Part shown: in pieces, positions 6,832-12,675 of the stretch | Layout of the letters: every line of letters starts with the position of its first letter | Numbering within the stretch: position 1 is the first letter of the stretch | From: a virus | DNA: 30,998 nucleotides | IMG/VR virus record: IMGVR_UViG_3300025174_000078 | Span: 1 to 30,998 of that record | Direction: 5' to 3' (one strand) | The notes under the pieces: model-generated | Told to the model about the DNA's origin: nothing | Seen by the model: the letters and a program-made list of their open reading frames with translations, nothing else | Databases searched by the model: none | Made by a program: the position numbers and the translations under genes

Positions 6832-7307
6832 GCATTCTCGATCTTAGCGATGCTGATACTAGTGGATTTCAGCCCATTCCGGCAGGTTCATACAATGCAA
6901 CCGTCTTCGAGACTGACCAAGTTGAGACGCAAGGCGGGCCTGACGCGAAGTTGCCCGCTGGAGTCAAGATGGCAAAGATTCGCTTTGCCGTGCAGGACGA
7001 GCCACACGTCGGACATCCTCTGTTCACAAACTACCCTCTACCCAATGAAGAGGAACAGCCTGACGCGCAGAAGCGTGCTCGTTCTCTTGGTAGTTTCGTG
7101 AACTTCTTGGTTGCACTCGGCTACGACGAGGCTAAGATTAAGTCTAAGGGCTTCGATCTCGAAAACCTCAGTGAGCTTGAGGGCAAGGAATGTGTAGTCC
7201 GCGTCGCTATTGGGAGCTATCAGGACGAACCTACTAACGTCGTGAAGGGTGTCAAGCCCGCCGGATCTCCCACAAGTTCGGCACAGCCCGACTCAGGAAT
7301 TCTTTAG
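6828..7307 (+). CDS. DUF669-like / SSB-type protein
   Basis: A 159-residue protein beginning FQPIPAGSYNATVFET, with a beta-rich core including MAKIRFAVQDEP and LEGKECVVRVAIGSY, then a Pro/Ser-rich tail ending PDSGIL. The IPAGxY opening followed by target strands and ECVVRV is typical of DUF669 phage proteins that accompany RecA-like or primase genes and are thought to bind single-stranded DNA. The ATGA overlap with the Sak4-like gene supports a shared complex. The flexible tail would suit partner recruitment, as in SSBs, but lacks the classic acidic tip. Confidence 0.72.
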   Translation: MSILDLSDADTSGFQPIPAGSYNATVFETDQVETQGGPDAKLPAGVKMAKIRFAVQDEPHVGHPLFTNYPLPNEEEQPDAQKRARSLGSFVNFLVALGYDEAKIKSKGFDLENLSELEGKECVVRVAIGSYQDEPTNVVKGVKPAGSPTSSAQPDSGIL

Positions 7308-7327
7308 CCCAGATATCCGTCGTGCGT

Positions 7328-7343
7328 GCTATTCTTAAATAGC
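7328..7343 (+). promoter_or_regulatory. Short leader hairpin
   Basis: GCTATT and AATAGC form a 6-bp stem around the loop CTTA, 20 bases after the DUF669-like gene's stop. No T-run follows. It lies just ahead of the larger hairpin at 7358-7397, so the whole gap may be a structured leader or operator region. Confidence 0.4.
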
Positions 7344-7357
7344 GGCGGATCGAATAG

Positions 7358-7412
7358 AGGGGGTAGATGCACTTTGCGCGTACCAAAGCTACCCCCTCCT
7401 CGCCCTTGGAGG
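7358..7412 (+). promoter_or_regulatory. Structured leader element upstream of the primase operon
   Basis: AGGGGGTAG (7358-7366) pairs perfectly with CTACCCCCT (7389-7397). Inside is a 5-base bulge (ATGCA) and a second stem, CTTTG (7372-7376) with CAAAG (7384-7388), closing a 7-base loop. CCTCC (7395-7399), which uses part of the outer 3' arm, can also pair with GGAGG (7408-7412), the ribosome binding site for the ATG at 7417. The two pairings compete, so the element could switch access to that site. No T-run follows, so it is not a standard terminator. Confidence 0.6.
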
Positions 7413-7416
7413 AAAA

Positions 7417-7566
7417 ATGGAAGCTAGTCAACAGGAGCAGATTGGACAAGCAATCTCTGAGCTAAAGAAACTCTATCCAAACATGAGCGCTTGTGAACGT
7501 GCCGACCTTGTACTCTCGAATAAATTTCTAACATTGGCTGTGAATAACGGACGTAAGTGGCGGTAG
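7417..7566 (+). CDS. Hypothetical small protein, 49 aa
   Basis: The ATG at 7417 has a strong ribosome binding site (GGAGG, 4-base spacing) placed directly after the structured leader. The 49-residue product is helical at its start (QQEQIGQAISELKKLY) and ends in a basic NNGRKWR. Its end overlaps the GTG of the primase gene, so translation of the primase may depend on it. No family is recognised. It may act as a leader gene for the primase. Confidence 0.65.
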   Translation: MEASQQEQIGQAISELKKLYPNMSACERADLVLSNKFLTLAVNNGRKWR

Positions 7567-9707
7567 TAAGCGATCAAGAATTACGAGTTGACTTCTTCAA
7601 ATTTCTGTTCGGGAGCAAACGCGGTTACATTTGCATAGCTACTGACGCTGCCGTAAAGGGCGATTTCAAACAGCGATTTTTTCAATGGCCGACTGAAGAG
7701 TCGGCTATGCTGACCCATATTGCAAAGGCGCGTCATAACAGAAATGTTTGGTTCTGCGTTAATCTTCTGAAACGGAAAGATCGAGGGAAGGAAGCTTGTC
7801 TTGCGGGGAACCTGCTATGGGCAGACCTTGATGAATGCCCACCGGATATCATCGAACCCCATCCACAGGTGGTCATTGAATCATCGCCCGAGCGATACCA
7901 AGCGATCTGGCTTGTAGATGAGGAGCTTGAACCGCAGATCGCCGAAGACTATTCAAGGCGTATATATACACAGTATAAGGACAACGGCGTCGATTCAGGT
8001 TGGGCACTTGGCAAACTCCTCCGCGTACCCTACACATACAATCTCAAGTACGATTCCAAACCGCTCGTTACTCTCAATCGCACTCTCAATGCATTGCTTC
8101 CTCCTGAGCTATTCGAAGCTCTTACAAAAACTCCCGATATCATTGCAGAGGATGAAGGTCTGCCGGAGCTTCAGGATGCAGACGAAATCATCGCAAGACA
8201 TTTCGTGCAACTGCGGGAGCATCATTTCTCAGGGGTATGGGGCTATGAAGCCACAGAGGACGATGATTGGTCGGGGCTTCTCTGGAACCTCATTCATATC
8301 TGCTTTGAGGCAGGACTTACAACTGAGGAAACTTATTCCGTTGCGAGCGCCTCTACTCTTAACAAGTACCGGCGCGATAATAGACCCGCACGTTATCTCT
8401 GGCGCGACGTTACTAAGGCTGCCAAGCTGCAAGAGGGTCTCAATGCGTTCTCGCGTCCTTTTGACATGCCTGAGCTTATTCCTGGAGAGCGCTATAAGCT
8501 CGGGCAGAGAACGTTTGTTGAGGAGTATGCCGCATGGGGCCGTGAAGCCACCGACGCCTGCCCACAATACCATGATCTCACAGCGTTCATGCTGCTCTCT
8601 TCATTGCTTGCGGGCAACATCAAACTGGAAACATCATATGGCAAGATCAGGCCGAATCTATGGGGGTTAATTCTTGGAGACTCTACACTTACCCGTAAGT
8701 CCACAGCAATGCGCATGGGAATGGATGTCATCGACTTCATTGATCGTGATATCTTACTCGCCACCGATGGCTCTGTTGAGGGACTCCTATCAGGGCTGCA
8801 AGGTAGGCCCGGTCGCACTTCAATGTTCTTTAGGGACGAGATCGTTGGGTTCTTTGATTCCATCCGAAAAAAGGATTATCTCGCTGGAATGCCCCAGATG
8901 CTTACGCAGCTTTATGATGGAGGCTATATCGCTCGAAGATTACGAAAAGAGCTTATCACCGTCTCTGATCCCATCTTCATCTTCTTCGGGGGCGGTATAA
9001 AAGACCAGATGTATACCGCTGTAGAGGAATCGTTTGTATATTCGGGATTTCTTCCGAGATTTCTCATTGTATCTGGCAATACCGATCTAAACCAGTATCG
9101 AGCTGAGGGACCGCCGACTCCTGAGATTATCGAGAAGCGGCAGAAGATTTACAATCGTCTCCACAATCTCTACCACAATTATGTCGCGATGAAAGATGTG
9201 GAAATTCTTGGTGAAACCGCACAAATGCCGCAAGATGTAGAGGCCGTGCTCACGAAGGATGCGTGGAAGCTTTACAATGAGATCGAGCGCCGCGTGATCG
9301 AAGCGGCGACGCTTTCACCTAATCCTTCGTTGATCCTTCCTACTTTTGAGAGGCTGGTGCAATCGATGCGAAAGATGGCCGTTCTTATAGCAGCATCGAG
9401 CCACGATCCTGCGGATGGAAATATTGAAGTAGGTGAGAAAGACATTCGCAGGTCAGCGAAATACGCGCAAGAGTGGGGAAACTACACCATTGAGGTTCTC
9501 CTGAATATCGGTCAAACGGTTGCTCAGCGAAAGCTCGATAGGGCGCTCACCTATATTGTAGAGCGCCCTGGGGTCACGAGAAGTGCCGTAATGCGAGCAC
9601 TCAATCTCTCTAAGAGAGAGATGCAGGAAATTGAAGAGACGCTCGATGCGAGAGGACAACTGCAAGTTGCCTCACAAGGTCGCGCAAGGCTCTATACCGC
9701 ATTATGA
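7557..9707 (+). CDS. Primase-ATPase fusion: AEP (RepB-type) primase with DUF3987-like helicase domain
   Basis: A 716-residue replication protein. Residues 1-185 look like an archaeo-eukaryotic primase of the RepB family: WADLD (88-92, metal-binding Asp residues D90 and D92), ESSPERYQ (108-115) and LLRVPYTYNLKY (154-165). Residues about 310-650 resemble DUF3987: a variant P-loop GDSTLTRKST (374-383), MFFRDEIVGFF with D427 and E428, KKDYLAGMPQ, and an arginine in GFLPRFLIV (R501). The last 70 residues look like a winged helix. It probably primes and unwinds DNA for the polymerase downstream. The GTG start overlaps the preceding small gene. Confidence 0.85.
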   Translation: MAVVSDQELRVDFFKFLFGSKRGYICIATDAAVKGDFKQRFFQWPTEESAMLTHIAKARHNRNVWFCVNLLKRKDRGKEACLAGNLLWADLDECPPDIIEPHPQVVIESSPERYQAIWLVDEELEPQIAEDYSRRIYTQYKDNGVDSGWALGKLLRVPYTYNLKYDSKPLVTLNRTLNALLPPELFEALTKTPDIIAEDEGLPELQDADEIIARHFVQLREHHFSGVWGYEATEDDDWSGLLWNLIHICFEAGLTTEETYSVASASTLNKYRRDNRPARYLWRDVTKAAKLQEGLNAFSRPFDMPELIPGERYKLGQRTFVEEYAAWGREATDACPQYHDLTAFMLLSSLLAGNIKLETSYGKIRPNLWGLILGDSTLTRKSTAMRMGMDVIDFIDRDILLATDGSVEGLLSGLQGRPGRTSMFFRDEIVGFFDSIRKKDYLAGMPQMLTQLYDGGYIARRLRKELITVSDPIFIFFGGGIKDQMYTAVEESFVYSGFLPRFLIVSGNTDLNQYRAEGPPTPEIIEKRQKIYNRLHNLYHNYVAMKDVEILGETAQMPQDVEAVLTKDAWKLYNEIERRVIEAATLSPNPSLILPTFERLVQSMRKMAVLIAASSHDPADGNIEVGEKDIRRSAKYAQEWGNYTIEVLLNIGQTVAQRKLDRALTYIVERPGVTRSAVMRALNLSKREMQEIEETLDARGQLQVASQGRARLYTAL

Positions 9708-9880
9708 CGGATAATGCAAGCAGAGAATTGGCTTGTTCTTTAGGGCAACACGAGTGGACCGTAGATCCTGAAGATATCCGCTTTCGTGAATGTGTATTCT
9801 GTGGAACAACTGAGTATCTTGGGAAGGAGGTCAAAAAGAGTGATACCGGAGACAAGAAAAAGCGATCTGGAAAAGATTGA
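9704..9880 (+). CDS. Zinc-ribbon-like microprotein, 58 aa
   Basis: A 58-codon frame starts at ATG 9704, overlapping the primase stop. It contains ACSLGQHEW and RECVFCGTTEY, the small phage pattern in which C..G.H.W and a later C..CG bind one zinc. The tail is lysine-rich (KKSDTGDKKKRSGKD). Its last 41 bases overlap the next gene, whose ribosome binding site lies inside it. It probably binds nucleic acid; the function is not known. Confidence 0.65.
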   Translation: MTDNASRELACSLGQHEWTVDPEDIRFRECVFCGTTEYLGKEVKKSDTGDKKKRSGKD

Positions 9881-10208
9881 AGCTGAGCTTAAGAAGGAAG
9901 TAGAAGCATGGAACGAACTTGGAATGTCCCTTGATGGAACAGTTCACGTTCCAGCCTCAATCTATTTCCTAAAGATGCAAGTGCAGACGATCATTAACTT
10001 TATGTTAGAGAAAGAGATTGCCGCCAATGAAGAATTTAATCTTGAGTTCAAGACGCTAATTTTGAACGATATGCGCAGAATGCGCGAAGAGAATGAGCCA
10101 AACATCAAAGAAGCAAGAAGGCAAGCAATTGTAGGAGGAGCTAAACCACAGATCGCGGTGCCAAAGATCAGGGTTCTTGGCAAAGATGGAAGAGAGTTGG
10201 ACATATGA
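9840..10208 (+). CDS. Hypothetical helical protein, 122 aa
   Basis: I chose GTG 9840 because AAGGAGG lies 9 bases upstream; an in-frame ATG at 9786 lies inside the zinc-ribbon gene. The protein is strongly helical and charged, with likely coiled-coil stretches (DLEKIEAELKKEVEAWNELG, NEEFNLEFKTLILNDMRRMR). The C-terminus IAVPKIRVLGKDGRELDI looks like two beta strands. I do not recognise it. The end overlaps the next ATG. Confidence 0.6.
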   Translation: MIPETRKSDLEKIEAELKKEVEAWNELGMSLDGTVHVPASIYFLKMQVQTIINFMLEKEIAANEEFNLEFKTLILNDMRRMREENEPNIKEARRQAIVGGAKPQIAVPKIRVLGKDGRELDI

Positions 10209-10822
10209 GCTTTCAGAGCCCTGCGCGTTGTAATCAAACCGTTCAGGTCACTGAAAATATGTTTGCCCCGTGTCATCTCCCGATGGGCCATGAAGGAGCG
10301 CACGAATCGCCACCACTTCCACAACAGGTGATGGAAACATTAGGGAAGGTATCTAGGGTGAGCGCTGAGGACGTGCGGCTCGTGCGGGAGGCACAACGTC
10401 TCACGCGGGAGTGGTTCGCGGACTGGACACTGCATCAGAAGGACGACTGGCGTATCCGCTTACAACAGATCATGCCTGCCCTTGATGCTAGTGATGCTGC
10501 CCTCGCCCGCCTCGAAGCCCGCCTCGCGGAGGCTGAGCGGGAGCGGGACGACGCGGAGCAATCGTGGTCGATGTATGCAAAGGAGGCCGAAGACGCGAAT
10601 ACTCGCGCAGAAGAAGTCGAAGTCCGCCTCGCGCGGCTGGAGCGGATCGAGTCAAGAGCATGGGCGATTTTCAATCCTGATGGGACATTGGATCACGTTG
10701 AAGTTGCGAAGCTCAATGCTGACCTTCGCGTCCTCACCGCCACCAAGGAAGGACTGCGCCTAACTCCGGGACAACGCAAGACGATAGAGCGCGCCGCCGC
10801 CGAGGAAGGAGCCGAAGATTAA
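10205..10822 (+). CDS. Coiled-coil protein with Cys/His N-terminus, 205 aa
   Basis: Residues 9-33 hold CNQTVQV, PCHLPMGHEGAH, a Cys/His cluster seen in small phage zinc-binding domains. Residues about 85-145 form a long coiled coil (ALARLEARLAEAERERDDAE, AEEVEVRLARLERIE). The central and 3' parts of the gene are noticeably richer in G and C than neighbouring genes, which suggests a separate origin. I cannot assign a function; it may bridge partners or bind DNA. Confidence 0.65.
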   Translation: MSFQSPARCNQTVQVTENMFAPCHLPMGHEGAHESPPLPQQVMETLGKVSRVSAEDVRLVREAQRLTREWFADWTLHQKDDWRIRLQQIMPALDASDAALARLEARLAEAERERDDAEQSWSMYAKEAEDANTRAEEVEVRLARLERIESRAWAIFNPDGTLDHVEVAKLNADLRVLTATKEGLRLTPGQRKTIERAAAEEGAED

Positions 10823-11191
10823 GTGGACATAGCAGAGTACCAAGCAGGTACAGCCGAGACAGTCATCTATCGAGATGGTATTGAAATTGCCATATTAAGT
10901 CCTCACGTCCTGAAATCCTGGCTAGCCCTTGATTACTGCACGGACAAGCTAGTTAGCGAGGCTGCTGAACTCTCACAAGAAGTCTCGAAGGCATTGCGAG
11001 ATGACGCCGCAATCATAACAAGCGAGCGCAAGGAAAAGATTTTCAAGGAGCTTGGTGACAATCAATGGTATGCTTCGCAAATTTGCAACGAGCTTGGCTT
11101 CAAACTTGAAGATGTGATGTACGTCAATCTAGCTAAACTCCGAGATCGCAAAGAGCGTGACATGCTTCAGGGCAGTGGCAGTAGTCGCTAA
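10823..11191 (+). CDS. MazG-like nucleotide pyrophosphohydrolase
   Basis: A single-domain, all-alpha MazG-type protein of 122 residues. The metal-binding acids are visible in EAAELSQE (46-53) and ELGDNQWY (76-83, ExxD), followed by the typical ELGFKLEDVMYVNLAKLRDR (90-109) and a GSGSSR ending. These enzymes hydrolyse NTPs or dNTPs to monophosphates, cleaning nucleotide pools or damping stringent signalling. The gene starts with GTG directly after the previous stop. It is near the kinase and polymerase genes, consistent with nucleotide metabolism. Confidence 0.83.
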   Translation: MDIAEYQAGTAETVIYRDGIEIAILSPHVLKSWLALDYCTDKLVSEAAELSQEVSKALRDDAAIITSERKEKIFKELGDNQWYASQICNELGFKLEDVMYVNLAKLRDRKERDMLQGSGSSR

Positions 11192-11507
11192 ACTATCCGA
11201 GCCGGTCAAGTATTGGAGGAACGAGAAGGGCAATTGGGTTCTCACCGATGAGTGGAAAGAATGGATCAAAAAGCGACGTGCAGCGGAATCCAGGCCCAAG
11301 CCTGCCAAACGAAGCAACAAAGTAACCGTTGAGAATCATAAAGCCGCATGGAGGGAAGTAGCCTATCATCCAGATAGCGGGAAAAGGATTTACTTTTGCG
11401 GTTGTATGAGCATGCATGGCGATCCTTATAAGGGGTGCGGGGCAGTAGGAATTCAGCAAACACGTACATCGCAAATAATCGAGGTTAAAGGGTCGAGGTT
11501 TGAATGA
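11157..11507 (+). CDS. Hypothetical Cys/His protein, 116 aa
   Basis: An unrecognised basic protein. A conserved-looking block, AYHPDSGKRIYFCGCMSMHG, followed by GCGAVG, could bind a metal through its cysteines and histidines. The N-terminal half is Trp/Lys-rich (VKYWRNEKGNWVLTDEWKEW). The GTG at 11157 overlaps the MazG-like gene by 35 bases; a second GTG at 11175 would shorten this. The end overlaps the next ATG. Confidence 0.55.
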   Translation: MTCFRAVAVVAKLSEPVKYWRNEKGNWVLTDEWKEWIKKRRAAESRPKPAKRSNKVTVENHKAAWREVAYHPDSGKRIYFCGCMSMHGDPYKGCGAVGIQQTRTSQIIEVKGSRFE

Positions 11508-11716
11508 GCGTTGAGTACGCGGACGGTACGCATGAAAATGATAGGCAGTTTTATACAATTTATGATGATATGCAAATGACGACCGTTGCAGCAAGGTTGG
11601 TTACGATCCCTATTTGTCCTGACCTTCTTGAGTACAACATGATCGGAGAAGCAGACAACACGCGAGGCAGAACCGTTCGAGCATTCTTTTGGGTGATGAA
11701 GCTATGGCCCGTCTAA
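11504..11716 (+). CDS. Hypothetical protein, 70 aa
   Basis: A small unrecognised protein that starts in an ATGA overlap and ends 12 bases into the kinase gene. It has no clear motif. The frame is open and the junctions match the rest of the operon, which is the main reason for calling it. Confidence 0.5.
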   Translation: MSVEYADGTHENDRQFYTIYDDMQMTTVAARLVTIPICPDLLEYNMIGEADNTRGRTVRAFFWVMKLWPV

Positions 11717-12255
11717 TCGGATTTACAGGTGTAAAGGGTTCCGGCAAAGATACTGCGGCCCAATTCCTCGTAGATCGGGGGTTCCAACGCATAGCGTTTG
11801 CCGGCAAACTCAAGGAGGCAGTAGCAAATCTATTCGGTTTGCCAACAGAGAGGATAGATCCGCTGAAGGAGATGAGCATTGTCTCTGGTCTTCCGGTTTG
11901 CGAAGTAATCCTTCAACAGTATAACATTACGGAGTATGCTTATTCAATGCGTGAGTTCTTGCAACGTTTCGGAACCGAAATGGGTCGCAATACGTTTGGG
12001 CAAGATTTCTGGATCGATCTTGTGCTCTCTGACTTCCCGCGTCAAGACACGGTGTTCACCGACGTTCGTTTCGATAATGAAGCCACAAGAATCATTAGGT
12101 TTGGTGGTTGCGTATATGAGATTGTCCGCCCAGGGTATGAATCGGACGGCCATGCTTCAGAGGAACCAATCGATCGCAACCTTATAGAAGGAACGATTCA
12201 AAACGACGGCTCTATAGAAATCTTTAGGGAACGAATATTGGACGAGTGTCTATGA
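11704..12255 (+). CDS. Deoxynucleoside monophosphate kinase-like protein
   Basis: The N-terminal P-loop GVKGSGKD (9-16) followed by TAAQFLVDRGFQRIAFAGKL is characteristic of phage dNMP kinases related to T4 gp1, and the 183-residue length suits them. Later landmarks are MREFLQRFGTEMGR and VFTDVRFDNEA (VxDVRF is common in this family). They phosphorylate dNMPs to dNDPs to feed replication. The ATG at 11704 is preferred over the upstream TTG at 11689. The next gene overlaps its stop. Confidence 0.82.
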   Translation: MARLIGFTGVKGSGKDTAAQFLVDRGFQRIAFAGKLKEAVANLFGLPTERIDPLKEMSIVSGLPVCEVILQQYNITEYAYSMREFLQRFGTEMGRNTFGQDFWIDLVLSDFPRQDTVFTDVRFDNEATRIIRFGGCVYEIVRPGYESDGHASEEPIDRNLIEGTIQNDGSIEIFRERILDECL

Positions 12256-12491
12256 CTTCAAAAGACATTACCGATAGAGAGGTCCTAACCGAAGCGATCC
12301 GTCAGACAGAAGCCGATAGTGTCCTTGTCGGTTGGGTAATAATTGCCGAGTTTATCGATGAGGAGGGTAATCGTACTCTTAGAAGGCTTGACTCCAACGC
12401 GAGCGGCGAAGGCTTGGTAGACTGGATACGCTCGGGTTATCTATATGACGCTCTCTTTAGTGGCGGATGGGAAAGCGAAGACGATGAGTGA
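12252..12491 (+). CDS. Hypothetical phage protein, 79 aa
   Basis: Starts at ATG 12252 in the ATGA overlap with the kinase stop. It contains VLVGWVIIAEFIDEEGNRTL, then RRLDSNASGEGLVDW and an acidic tail. I recall this GWVxxAE plus DEEGNR combination from many phage hypotheticals of about 80 residues but know no function. The alternating hydrophobic pattern suggests a small beta fold. Confidence 0.65.
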   Translation: MTSKDITDREVLTEAIRQTEADSVLVGWVIIAEFIDEEGNRTLRRLDSNASGEGLVDWIRSGYLYDALFSGGWESEDDE

Positions 12492-12675
12492 AGCAGAAAA
12501 AGTCTTCAAAAAAGCCGTGCAAGATTGCATCAGGTATGGCATTTATCCTGGTCCCCAGACGCTAAATGAGCTGATACATGGGCATCGAGGACGAAACATC
12601 AATGGAAGAGAATGCAGATGGAGACGTGAAATCTGCAAGGAGCTAGGATTTAAGCTGCATGGCTACAACTATTAA
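12484..12675 (+). CDS. Hypothetical basic protein, 63 aa
   Basis: ATG 12484 overlaps the previous gene by 8 bases; an upstream in-frame ATG at 12445 is deep in that gene. The product is basic, with LNELIHGHRGRNINGRE and WRREICKELGFK, which could form a small helix-turn-helix-like DNA-binding unit. Its end overlaps the DNA polymerase gene start. Family not recognised. Confidence 0.6.
   Translation: MSEAEKVFKKAVQDCIRYGIYPGPQTLNELIHGHRGRNINGRECRWRREICKELGFKLHGYNY

Noticed and set aside
7358-7397. Intrinsic terminator at the leader hairpin
   Set aside because: No T-run follows the stem, and a ribosome binding site and gene follow immediately.
7918-8670. A 250-residue + strand frame inside the primase gene
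   Set aside because: The primase frame carries all the recognisable motifs; this alternative frame is Ser/Arg-rich and without a domain.
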